From CAJXQU01 sp965223825 (GTDB lineage Bacteria > Pseudomonadota > Gammaproteobacteria > CAJXQU01), in assembly GCA_965223825.1 (NCBI GenBank), contig OZ245018.1, positions 62,001 to 126,000 of the forward strand: DNA of 64,000 nt, given 5' to 3'. Position numbers and translations under genes: made by a program. Below are positions 17,727-27,160 of the stretch, in pieces (the first letter of the stretch is position 1; each line of letters starts with the position of its first letter). Below the pieces are notes generated by a model that did not search any database, was not told where the DNA came from, and worked only from the letters and a program-made list of their open reading frames with translations.

Positions 17727-18844
17727 TAGGCGGCTTTACCATCGGAAGAAGGGGATACCTTACTGCCATTCGCGAGACGATGACGCTCTGCTTTTGCAGT
17801 CACTTCTCCCGCAAGTTGGCCACAGGCGGCATCAATATCGTCACCGCGCGTTTTCCGAGTGACCGTGATCAGGCCTCCCTGAATAAGAATGTCTTTAAAG
17901 CGATGTATACGATTACGTGAAGAGCACCGATAATCTGTACCCGGAAATGGATTAAACGGGATCAGGTTTACTTTTGAAGGAATACCCTTCAAGCGTTTGA
18001 TCAGTTCGTGTGCATGTTCGTCTTTATCATTGATTCCATCCAGCATGACATACTCAAATGTGATGTGGTTTGTCGTTTCATCACTTTCTGCAAATCGTCT
18101 GCACGCATCTAATAATTCTTCGATCGGGTAAGTTTTATTGATCGGCATGATCTCATCCCGCACTGCATTATTCGGTGCGTGTAATGAAACCGCTAAACTC
18201 ACCGGGCTGGACTTTGCTAACGCATCCATCGCTGGCACCACGCCAGATGTACTTAATGTCACACGTCGACGACTTAAGCCGTAAGCTAAATCATCCAACA
18301 TCAGATCCATCGCTGCGACAACATGGTCAAAATTCATTAACGGCTCACCCATGCCCATCATGACAACATTGGTGATCTGTCGAGGACCACGAGGATCCCA
18401 ACCTAACCGCTGATTCGCAACCCAGAGTTGTCCGATAATTTGCGCAACAGATAAATTTCGGTTGAAGCCCTGTTTCCCTGTCGAGCAAAACTGACAATCG
18501 AGTGGACACCCCACTTGCGAGGAAATACACAGTGTTCCACGTCCATCTTCGGGGATAAATACCGTTTCGATGCTATTCACGCCATCGATCTCCATCAGCC
18601 ACTTGCGTGTACCATCAGCGGAGATCTGCTCGTGTTTCACTTTTGGAGGTTCAACAAAGGCAACATCATTGAGTTTAGCCCGCAGATTTTTACTCAAATT
18701 GGTCATCTGCTCGATGTCTGCAACACCTTGCTGATGAATCCATTTCAAAACCTGCGAGCTACGGAAAGGCTTTTCACCGAGATCGGCGAAAAACCGATCC
18801 ATGGCGGCGCGGTTCAGATCCAGTAGATTAATCTGATCCACCAT
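17726..18844 (-). CDS. rlmN: 23S rRNA/tRNA adenine-C2 methyltransferase RlmN
   Basis: A 372-residue radical-SAM methyltransferase that makes m2A2503 in 23S rRNA and m2A37 in some tRNAs. The radical-SAM cluster cysteines are C113, C117 and C120 (V-G-C-P-L-D-C-Q-F-C). The second catalytic cysteine lies in the C-terminal A-A-C-G-Q-L motif. The S-adenosylmethionine motif G-M-G-E-P-L-M-N is also present. It starts 9 bases after ndk, so the ndk promoter probably drives it. Confidence 0.97.
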   Translation of the reverse strand: MVDQINLLDLNRAAMDRFFADLGEKPFRSSQVLKWIHQQGVADIEQMTNLSKNLRAKLNDVAFVEPPKVKHEQISADGTRKWLMEIDGVNSIETVFIPEDGRGTLCISSQVGCPLDCQFCSTGKQGFNRNLSVAQIIGQLWVANQRLGWDPRGPRQITNVVMMGMGEPLMNFDHVVAAMDLMLDDLAYGLSRRRVTLSTSGVVPAMDALAKSSPVSLAVSLHAPNNAVRDEIMPINKTYPIEELLDACRRFAESDETTNHITFEYVMLDGINDKDEHAHELIKRLKGIPSKVNLIPFNPFPGTDYRCSSRNRIHRFKDILIQGGLITVTRKTRGDDIDAACGQLAGEVTAKAERHRLANGSKVSPSSDGKAA

Positions 18845-18852
18845 CGCTCATC

Positions 18853-19281
18853 TTAAGATCGGTCTACGATCTCCTCAGCACTGAAAAAGAATTTGATTTC
18901 TTGTTCTGCAGTATCTTCACCATCAGAACCGTGAACAGCATTTTCACCCACAGATGCGGCAAATTCTGCACGCAATGTGCCCGGAGCTGCTTCTGCTGGG
19001 TTTGTTGCACCCATCAATTGGCGATGGCGTTCAATCGCATTCTCACCTTCAAGCACTTGGACCATTACAGGACCGGACATCATGAACTCAACCAATTCAC
19101 CGTAGAAAGGACGCTCTTTATGGACAGCGTAGAAACCTTCTGCTTGTTCTTGAGTTAGGTGCATCATTTTCGCTGCAACGACTGTCAGGCCATTTTTTTC
19201 GAAACGATCGTAGATCTGACCGATGAAGTTGTTTTTAACTGCATCTGGTTTGATGATGGAAAGTGCGCGCTGTTTGCTCAT
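18853..19281 (-). CDS. ndk: Nucleoside diphosphate kinase
   Basis: A 142-residue kinase that equilibrates nucleoside triphosphate pools through a phosphohistidine intermediate. The catalytic histidine is H117 in E-N-A-V-H-G-S-D, and the start S-I-I-K-P-D-A-V is the family signature. It is the first gene of the block leading to der and has a good promoter upstream. Confidence 0.98.
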   Translation of the reverse strand: MSKQRALSIIKPDAVKNNFIGQIYDRFEKNGLTVVAAKMMHLTQEQAEGFYAVHKERPFYGELVEFMMSGPVMVQVLEGENAIERHRQLMGATNPAEAAPGTLRAEFAASVGENAVHGSDGEDTAEQEIKFFFSAEEIVDRS

Positions 19282-19340
19282 AACAAATGAATCCTAAATG
19301 AATGTGAAGCTTTATAAACTTCGGTTTACAAAGACGCGCG

Positions 19341-19369
19341 ATTATACGGCGCTTTGGGTGCTGAGTGAA
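19341..19369 (-). promoter_or_regulatory. Putative sigma-70 promoter of ndk
   Basis: On the minus strand TTCACT (plus-strand positions 19364-19369) and a perfect TATAAT (19341-19346) are separated by 17 bases. The -10 lies 59 bases upstream of the ndk ATG. This is one of the best promoter matches in the window and would serve the ndk-rlmN-pilW-rodZ block. Confidence 0.65.
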
Positions 19370-19419
19370 CACTTATCATCCACCGCCACACATTATGACT
19401 CGAATGCGATCAGATTTGT

Positions 19420-19749
19420 TTAATCGTCATCCCAACGTGCATCTCGCACTTGCAGCATTTCATCTTCAATTCGGAGGGGAAATGTTGCGATATTTTCATA
19501 CGCCGGTGGTGCCGTGACTGCGCCGGTTTTCAAGCAAAATCGTGCTCCATGAAAAGGACAGACAATTTCATCGCCTTCAATATCTCCACCTTCCATAGAT
19601 AAATAATCGTGTGAACACAGATCTTCAATGGCGTAATATTCATCATCAATCAACACAACAATAATGCGTGTGGTGTCATCAAGATCAAATAATAATTTTT
19701 CGCCCGGCACAAAACTCGTTTTGCGCGCTACATCGATCCAATCGGACAT
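19420..19749 (-). CDS. Rieske [2Fe-2S] ferredoxin-like protein of the suf operon
   Basis: A 109-residue small Rieske protein. The cluster ligands are C45-S-H47 and C64-P-F-H67. It resembles the ferredoxin component of ring-hydroxylating dioxygenases, but no oxygenase is nearby. Copies at the end of suf operons are common in proteobacteria, and their electron partner is unknown. A longer open frame starts at 19803, but the ATG at 19747-19749 overlaps the sufT stop as TAATG and gives the normal N-terminus, so I chose it. Confidence 0.88.
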   Translation of the reverse strand: MSDWIDVARKTSFVPGEKLLFDLDDTTRIIVVLIDDEYYAIEDLCSHDYLSMEGGDIEGDEIVCPFHGARFCLKTGAVTAPPAYENIATFPLRIEDEMLQVRDARWDDD

Positions 19750-20327
19750 TACATCATTCCTAAATGCAAGCGTGCCGCTTCTGACATCATGGTTTGATTC
19801 CACGGCGGATCAAAAACCATTTCAACCTGTACTTCGGTAACGTTCGGTACCGCTTCCAGTTTTGACTTGACGTCTTGCACGAGAATATCACCCATGCCAC
19901 AACCCGGTGCCGTCAAGGTCATCGTGACATCAATACGGTTACCACCTTCTTCAAGCTTGACGATTTTACAATCGTAGATCAGTCCTAGCTCGACGATGTT
20001 TACGGGTATTTCAGGATCAAAACATGTACTCATTTGATCCCAAAGTTGTTGTTCTTCAACACGTCCGTCACCACTTATTTTCGGTTCGGTAACTTCTTGC
20101 TCACAGGCCTCGTAACCTAATGCATCAAAATTTTTGCTATCAACCCGCGCTAAATTACCGTTAACGTTTACTGTACAAGTGGTACCTAAAGCTTGCGTGA
20201 CGAACACAACGGAACCTTCACGTAACGTGATCGGCGTGCCTTGTGGGATCAGAATCGCTTCACAATCCCGCTCCAACGTGATCGCTTCATCAACTTTAAT
20301 GTCATTATTCTGTAGATATGGTCGCAT
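19749..20327 (-). CDS. sufT: SufT, MIP18/DUF59 family Fe-S assembly factor
   Basis: A 192-residue protein whose C-terminal half (about 90-185) is a DUF59/MIP18 domain, with D-P-E-I-P-V-N-I-V-E-L-G-L-I-Y, a conserved cysteine in T-A-P-G-C-G-M-G-D and D-P-P-W near the end. The N-terminal domain (about 15-75) is the extension typical of SufT. SufT assists maturation of Fe-S proteins when demand is high. The 23-base overlap with sufU suggests translational coupling. Confidence 0.9.
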   Translation of the reverse strand: MRPYLQNNDIKVDEAITLERDCEAILIPQGTPITLREGSVVFVTQALGTTCTVNVNGNLARVDSKNFDALGYEACEQEVTEPKISGDGRVEEQQLWDQMSTCFDPEIPVNIVELGLIYDCKIVKLEEGGNRIDVTMTLTAPGCGMGDILVQDVKSKLEAVPNVTEVQVEMVFDPPWNQTMMSEAARLHLGMM

Positions 20328-20758
20328 TATCGTCCTCTCCCCGAGATTCCAGGGCTGAATGCAGTGTGTGCCAACATAATGTTGCGCATTTCACACGTGC
20401 AGGAAATTCCCTTACGCCGGCCAATGCGCCGAGCTTACCCAGCTTGTCAAAATCTACTTCCGCCTCACGATCCGTCACCAGCTCATGAAATGTCGTAAAT
20501 ACTTTTTCAGCTTCTTGTTCTGTTTTGCCTATCAATTGTTCTGTCATCAATGAGGCGGATGCTACAGAAATTGCACAACCTTCACCCTGAAAACTCACAT
20601 CACTGATCGTATCGCCATCCATTTTTACATAGACAGTCAGTTTGTCGCCGCACAGTGGATTGTGTCCAACAGCGATCAAGTCAGGATTTTCGATCGCATG
20701 AAAATTTCTTGGTGTACGGTTGTGATCAACAATGATCTCTTGATACAACTCTCTTAAA

Positions 20759-20766
<8 letters not shown>
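20305..20766 (-). CDS. sufU: SufU-type Fe-S assembly protein
   Basis: A 153-residue SufU/IscU-fold protein with the three conserved cysteines C39 (P-L-C-G-D), C64 (G-E-G-C-A-I-S) and C127 (R-V-K-C-A-T-L). The acid between them (D41) and the insertion between the second and third cysteines mark it as SufU rather than IscU. SufU is a zinc-dependent sulfur-transfer partner of SufS and is best known from Gram-positive bacteria. Here it occupies the place of SufE, which I do not see in the operon. Confidence 0.92.
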
Positions 20767-22002
<1,236 letters not shown>

Positions 22003-22006
<4 letters not shown>

Positions 22007-23316
22007 ATTACTTCCTTCAGATCCTCGATTTTTTCATCTGCTAACTGGCCAACTACACGTTTCTCAAGTGTCTGTTGAATTGCTTCAAGACGCATACGAC
22101 TGATCACATCATCAGCAAATGCATAGGTCAAAATCGATCGTGCTTTCGCTTCGTCTATGCCACGCGATTGCAGATAAAAAAGTTCTTTATCATCTAATTG
22201 CCCGATGGTAGCACCATGCGCGCATTTGACATCATCGGCATAAATTTCAAGTTCTGGTTTTGTATCCACTTCGGCTTTTTTCGAAAGCAGCAAATTCTTG
22301 TTCACTTGCACAGACTCGATCTTTTGTGCATCTTCATGCACCACCACTTTGCCGACAAACACACCTCGACTGGCGTTATCCAGTACGCCTTTATAAAACT
22401 GATCGCTGCGCGTATGCGGACTGATGTGATCGATACGTAATTGCTGATCAGTATGTTGCCGACCTTGCGCCATGAATAATCCGTTCAACACGACCTCGGC
22501 ATTTTCCGACGCCAGTTTCACGTTTGTATCGACGCGTGCTAATGAAGCCCCGAGCGAAATCGCATGATTCACAACGCGGGAATTCCTTTGTTGATCAATA
22601 AATAAATTGCCAATGTGGTACGTCGCGGTTGCTTCATCTTGAATGCGGTAATGTTCAACTTGTGCATTTTCACCAGCAGTAATACTCGTCAACGCATTGG
22701 TAAAATGCTTGGCCTGACCCTTCGCTACATAACTTTCAATAATTGTCACTTCAGAATGCGCTTCGGTGACAATATCCACGCGGGGGTATTGCATGATCGA
22801 TTGATCCGTTTCTGCATTGATGAAAATTAAATGGATAGGTTGTTTCAGTTGCGTATCTTTCGCTACGCGAACAATCGCGCCATCCGACATGAAAGCCGTG
22901 TTCAGGGCGACAAATACATTTTCTGAATCGGGCAGGGCGGTTAAGTTTTCACCACGCTCAAGATGTGCTTTAGCACTCTCGACAGATACGCCTTCAGGCA
23001 ATGAATCTGAATATGATAATTCCGCTTGGAAAACTCCATTCACGAAGACTAACTCATGCGTTTTCAAATCAGCGAAACGATAATCTGCAAGATCCTCTTT
23101 TGAAAGGAGATCACTAGTTGATTCTGTACCGAAGACAAAATCATGTTTAGAAAGTGGGCTGACGTTCGTATATTTCCACGCTTCATCGCGTGTATTTGGC
23201 AAACCTTGTTCGCGACATTGGGCTATGCTTTCTTCGCGTTGCGCATTCAATGTCGAATTCGTCGCGCCGGGCAAAGCCGCTTTTACCGCCTCAAATTGTG
23301 CTATCCAACGATCCAT
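22003..23316 (-). CDS. sufD: Fe-S scaffold subunit SufD
   Basis: A 437-residue SufB/SufD family protein. The C-terminal part carries the family motif C-A-H-G-A-T-I-G-Q-L-D, whose histidine corresponds to the SufD residue proposed to take part in cluster formation. The middle is the expected right-handed beta-helix. It forms the SufBC2D scaffold with its neighbours. Its start shares one base with the sufC stop. Confidence 0.95.
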
Positions 23317-24065
23317 TAGGCGGCCTCTTCACGAACCCAGTCATAACCGCGTTTTTCTAGTTCAAGAGCAAGTTCTTTACCGCCAGATTTTATGATCTTG
23401 CCGTCCGCTAATACATGAACGTAATCTGGTTCGATATAGTTGAGTAGGCGCTGATAATGCGTCACGAGAATCATGCTTCGTTCAGGTGAACGCAATGCAT
23501 TCACACCTTCGGACACGATCTTCAGCGCATCGATATCTAAGCCAGAATCCGTTTCATCGAGAACGGCTAGCGTTGGTTCGAGCACGGCCATCTGGAAAAT
23601 TTCGTTGCGTTTTTTCTCACCACCAGAAAACCCTTCGTTTACTGATCGTTGCAGTAAGTCGTCTTTTAACTGAACCAGTTTGACCTTCTCCTTCACCAAC
23701 GCCATAAATTCCATGGCATCCAGTTCAGGCTCGCCACGGTGTTTTCTGATCGCATTTAATGCGGCTTTCAGCATGTATGCGTTATTAACACCAGGGATTT
23801 CAACAGGGTACTGAAACGCCAAGAAGACCCCTTCACGAGCCCGTTCTTCGGGAGCTAACTCAAGTAAGTCTTCATTTTGAAACTCAACCGTACCCGACGT
23901 GACTTCGTAACCATCACGGCCACTTAACACGTGTGCCAAGGTACTTTTCCCAGATCCGTTTGGACCCATGATCGCGTGAATTTCGCCAGCTTTCACTTCT
24001 AGATTTAAGCCTTTGAGGATTTCTTTACCATCTACATTCACATGCAGATTTTGGATATTTAACAT
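23316..24065 (-). CDS. sufC: Fe-S assembly ATPase SufC
   Basis: A 249-residue ABC-type ATPase of the SufBC2D scaffold. Walker A is G-P-N-G-S-G-K-S-T (34-42). The signature region reads F-S-G-G-E-K-K-R-N-E, Walker B ends in V-L-D-E-T-D-S-G-L-D, and the H-loop is V-T-H-Y-Q-R. Despite the ABC fold it is cytoplasmic and not a transporter. Confidence 0.97.
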   Translation of the reverse strand: MLNIQNLHVNVDGKEILKGLNLEVKAGEIHAIMGPNGSGKSTLAHVLSGRDGYEVTSGTVEFQNEDLLELAPEERAREGVFLAFQYPVEIPGVNNAYMLKAALNAIRKHRGEPELDAMEFMALVKEKVKLVQLKDDLLQRSVNEGFSGGEKKRNEIFQMAVLEPTLAVLDETDSGLDIDALKIVSEGVNALRSPERSMILVTHYQRLLNYIEPDYVHVLADGKIIKSGGKELALELEKRGYDWVREEAA

Positions 24066-24092
24066 GATAGATAATTCCTGAATAATTCTTGA

Positions 24093-25544
24093 TCAGCCAA
24101 CGGCGCCTTCGAGGCTCACCGCGAGGAGTTTTTGCGCCTCGACAGCAAACTCCATTGGCAGTTCTTTGAACACTTCTTTACAGAACCCATTGACGATCAT
24201 ATTGACAGCGTCTTCTTCTGAAATACCGCGTTGGGTGCAATAAAACAACTGATCTTCATCGATTTTTGAGGTCGACGCCTCGTGTTCCACCTGCGCAGAA
24301 GGATGCTTCACTTCAATATACGGAAAGGTGTGTGCACCGCAACGATCGCCAATCAATAACGAATCACATTGGGTATAGTTACGTGCGTTTTCCGCAGAAT
24401 TTGCGATACGTACCAGTCCGCGATAGGCGTTCTGGGCACGACCAGCTGAAATCCCTTTTGAGATGATCGTACTGCGGGTGTTTTTACCGATGTGAATCAT
24501 CTTCGTACCGGTATCAGCCTGTTGGTAATTATTCGTCAATGCAACGGAATAAAATTCTCCAACAGAATTATCACCGCGCAGAATACAGCTAGGATATTTC
24601 CATGTAATCGCGGATCCTGTTTCTACTTGTGTCCACGAAATTTTTGAGTTCACTCCTCGACAATCACCCCGTTTCGTCACGAAGTTATAAATACCACCTT
24701 TGCCGTTTTCATCACCGGGATACCAGTTTTGCACGGTGGAATACTTGATCTGTGCGTCATCCAGCGCGACCAACTCTACGACCGCAGCATGCAACTGATT
24801 TTCATCCCGCATTGGTGCCGTGCAACCTTCGAGGTAACTAACGTGACTCCCTTCATCGGCAATAATCAACGTTCGTTCGAATTGCCCAGTGTTTGCCGCG
24901 TTGATTCGAAAATAAGTGGATAACTCCATCGGACAACGAACACCTTTTGGAATGTAACAAAACGAACCATCCGTAAATACTGCCGAATTTAATGCTGCAT
25001 AAAAATTATCAGAAGTTGGAACAACCGTGCCGAGATACTGCTTAACCAGATCAGGATGATTTGTGACTGCTTCTGAAAAAGAGCAAAAAATCACCCCCAC
25101 TTCATGGAGTTTCGCTTTAAAGGTTGTCGCCACAGAAACACTATCAAAAACCGCATCAACCGCAACAACACCAGCCAACATTTCCTGCTCGCGTAATGGA
25201 ATGCCCAACTTTTCATACGTCTCGAGAATTTCCGGATCGACTTCATCCAGACTTTTCGGTCCATCATCTTTAGATTTTGGCGCGGAGTAATAAGAACTCG
25301 CCTGAAAATCTATGGGCGGATAATGCACATTGGCCCATTGCGGATCGGTCATCGTCAGCCAATGCTCGTAGGCTTTTAATCGCCACTCAAGTAACCATTC
25401 TGGTTCGTTTTTCTTCGCTGAGATCAGACGGATCACGTCTTCATTCAAACCCGGCGGAACCGTGTCAGAATCTATATTTGTAATGAAGCCAGCTTCGTAC
25501 TCTTTACCGACTAGCGCTTCGACATCTTGTGAATTTGTACTCAT
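24093..25544 (-). CDS. sufB: Fe-S scaffold subunit SufB
   Basis: A 483-residue scaffold protein on which clusters are built. Family segments include P-x-G-V-R-C-P-M-E-L-S-T-Y-F-R, the S-Y-L-E-G-C-T-A-P core and the C-terminal E-H-E-A-S-T-S-K-I. The open frame can be extended to 25577, but the ATG at 25542-25544 overlaps the upstream sufA stop as TAATG and gives the usual N-terminus, so I use it. A 27-base gap separates it from sufC. Confidence 0.96.
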   Translation of the reverse strand: MSTNSQDVEALVGKEYEAGFITNIDSDTVPPGLNEDVIRLISAKKNEPEWLLEWRLKAYEHWLTMTDPQWANVHYPPIDFQASSYYSAPKSKDDGPKSLDEVDPEILETYEKLGIPLREQEMLAGVVAVDAVFDSVSVATTFKAKLHEVGVIFCSFSEAVTNHPDLVKQYLGTVVPTSDNFYAALNSAVFTDGSFCYIPKGVRCPMELSTYFRINAANTGQFERTLIIADEGSHVSYLEGCTAPMRDENQLHAAVVELVALDDAQIKYSTVQNWYPGDENGKGGIYNFVTKRGDCRGVNSKISWTQVETGSAITWKYPSCILRGDNSVGEFYSVALTNNYQQADTGTKMIHIGKNTRSTIISKGISAGRAQNAYRGLVRIANSAENARNYTQCDSLLIGDRCGAHTFPYIEVKHPSAQVEHEASTSKIDEDQLFYCTQRGISEEDAVNMIVNGFCKEVFKELPMEFAVEAQKLLAVSLEGAVG

Positions 25545-25870
25545 TATTGAACTGTAAAACTCTCGCCACAGCCGCATGTTTCTGCGACATTTGGGTTATT
25601 AAACTTAAATCCTTCGTTAAGACCTTCGCGTTGAAAATCCATTTCTGTACCATCGAGATAATCAATACTATTTTTATCCACAATGATCGTAATATCGTGC
25701 GATTCAAAAACATGATCGTCTTCGTTAACCGCTTTGGCGGTTTCCACAACATAGGAAAAACCAGAACAACCTGTTGGTCGGATCGCAACACGCAAGCCTT
25801 TTGCATTCTCCTCTTTACTCAAGAAGCCACGAACATGTTTTGCTGCTTTTTCGGTTAATGTAATGCTCAT
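25544..25870 (-). CDS. sufA: A-type Fe-S carrier SufA/IscA-like
   Basis: A 108-residue HesB/IscA family carrier with the three invariant cysteines C35 (T-G-C-S-G), C99 and C101 (C-G-C-G). It shuttles [2Fe-2S]/[4Fe-4S] clusters from the SufBCD scaffold to apo-proteins. It overlaps iscR by 4 bases. SufA, IscA and ErpA are hard to separate from sequence alone; the name follows the operon. Confidence 0.9.
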   Translation of the reverse strand: MSITLTEKAAKHVRGFLSKEENAKGLRVAIRPTGCSGFSYVVETAKAVNEDDHVFESHDITIIVDKNSIDYLDGTEMDFQREGLNEGFKFNNPNVAETCGCGESFTVQ

Positions 25871-26343
25871 TTTCTAACCTCTTTCCGAAACATGACAGAT
25901 TCAATAATGGTTGAATTCTGCCGTTGTGAGATGCTTTGGATTGATTGGCGTTTAACCAAATCATCTAGGCATATCCCATCTAGAAATCCATGGATCTGAT
26001 CGCTCAATTCCACCCATAATTCATGTGTTAAACAGCGCTCATCGCCGTGACAGTTTTTTTCTCCGCCACACTTTGTCGCGTCGACACTTTCGTCTACCGC
26101 GCCAATAACATCTGCAATTGAAATCTCTTCAGCAGACATGCCCAATCGATAACCACCGCCTGGACCTCGTGCGCTGCTGACCAATCCGCGTTTGCGTAAC
26201 CGGGAAAACAATTGCTCAAGATATGAAAGTGAAATACCTTGTCGCGCCGAGATTTCCGACAACGCGGTTGGTTGCCCACCATCATGAATTGCCAGATCGA
26301 GCATGGCCGTGACAGCGTAGCGACCTTTCGTTGTCAGTCTCAT
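25867..26343 (-). CDS. iscR: Fe-S-responsive Rrf2 regulator IscR
   Basis: A 158-residue Rrf2-family transcription factor. The winged helix-turn-helix covers about 1-75, with the family G-P-G-G-G-Y loop at 60-65. The [2Fe-2S] ligands C92, C98, C104 and H107 (K-C-G-G-E-K-N-C, R-C-L-T-H-E-L-W) fall at exactly the positions of E. coli IscR. It should repress its own operon when clusters are plentiful. Here it heads a suf operon rather than the isc operon, and a matching type 1 IscR-like site lies upstream at 26381-26405. Confidence 0.95.
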   Translation of the reverse strand: MRLTTKGRYAVTAMLDLAIHDGGQPTALSEISARQGISLSYLEQLFSRLRKRGLVSSARGPGGGYRLGMSAEEISIADVIGAVDESVDATKCGGEKNCHGDERCLTHELWVELSDQIHGFLDGICLDDLVKRQSIQSISQRQNSTIIESVMFRKEVRK

Positions 26344-26372
26344 CGGAATGATCCAGATCTAAATATGTGATT

Positions 26373-26405
26373 AGTTTGTCATACCTGAGCAAATTACTCA
26401 AGTTT
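26373..26405 (-). promoter_or_regulatory. suf operon promoter with IscR type 1-like operator
   Basis: Read on the plus strand, ATACCTGAG (26381-26389), a short AT-rich centre and ACTCAAGTTT (26396-26405) form a dyad very close to the type 1 IscR site of E. coli. On the minus strand, TTGAGT (26401-26396) and CAAACT (26378-26373) are spaced 17 bases and could be the -35 and -10. The operator would then cover the -35, as at the E. coli iscR promoter. The site lies 38 bases upstream of the iscR ATG. Confidence 0.7.
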
Positions 26406-26422
26406 AGTGCGTCGCAACAAAC

Positions 26423-27160
26423 TCAATCCTGATCGTCAGGTTTTCCTTTGCCAACTTGCCACGCATCGGCACTACCTTCGTGAGTAAGAGAGGAGCGGAT
26501 TTGTTCGATTTCTTCTTCCAAACTATGGATATGATCGAGCATCGAACCAATCGCATTTGTAACCGGGTCAGGCATATCCTGACTGGATCCGTACGCTTCG
26601 AAGCCAATTTTGCTGGCCATTTTTTCGCGCTTTTCTTCCTGTTCGTTTCTCGGTGTGACAACTTGACCGGGTACGCCCACCACCGTCGCGCCGGCTGGGA
26701 CATCTCTGACGACAACAGCATTTGAACCGATGCGGGCATTTTCAGACAACGTGATCGGACCCAGCACTTTCGCACCCGCACCGATAACAACACCATTTTT
26801 CAAGGTCGGATGCCGCTTACCTTTATTCCAGGTTGTCCCGCCCAGCGTGACACCATGGTAGAGCGTACAGTCATCACCGATTTCTGCAGTTTCACCTATC
26901 ACCACACCCATGCCGTGATCAATAAAAAACCGTCGGCCAATTGTCGCCCCGGGGTGAATCTCAATGCCGGTTAACCAACGGCCAATATGTGAGATGAACC
27001 GAGCAAGCCAATAGAAACGACGCTTCCAAACCGCATGTGCAAGACGATGAAATAATATCGCATGGACACCTGGATAAGCGGTTAATACTTCAAACCAAGA
27101 ACGAGCTGCAGGGTCCCGATCGAAAACACAGGAGATATCTTCTTTTAAATGATCAAACAT
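26423..27160 (-). CDS. cysE: Serine O-acetyltransferase CysE
   Basis: A 245-residue enzyme that makes O-acetylserine, the carbon backbone of cysteine. The left-handed beta-helix hexapeptide repeats (about 60-170) contain the active-site segment D-H-G-M-G-V-V-I-G-E-T-A and the G-V-T-L-G-G-T loop. The C-terminal tail (about 180-245) is polar and family-specific. cysE next to iscR is a common arrangement linking sulfur supply to Fe-S assembly. The gene shares one base with the valS stop. Confidence 0.93.
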   Translation of the reverse strand: MFDHLKEDISCVFDRDPAARSWFEVLTAYPGVHAILFHRLAHAVWKRRFYWLARFISHIGRWLTGIEIHPGATIGRRFFIDHGMGVVIGETAEIGDDCTLYHGVTLGGTTWNKGKRHPTLKNGVVIGAGAKVLGPITLSENARIGSNAVVVRDVPAGATVVGVPGQVVTPRNEQEEKREKMASKIGFEAYGSSQDMPDPVTNAIGSMLDHIHSLEEEIEQIRSSLTHEGSADAWQVGKGKPDDQD

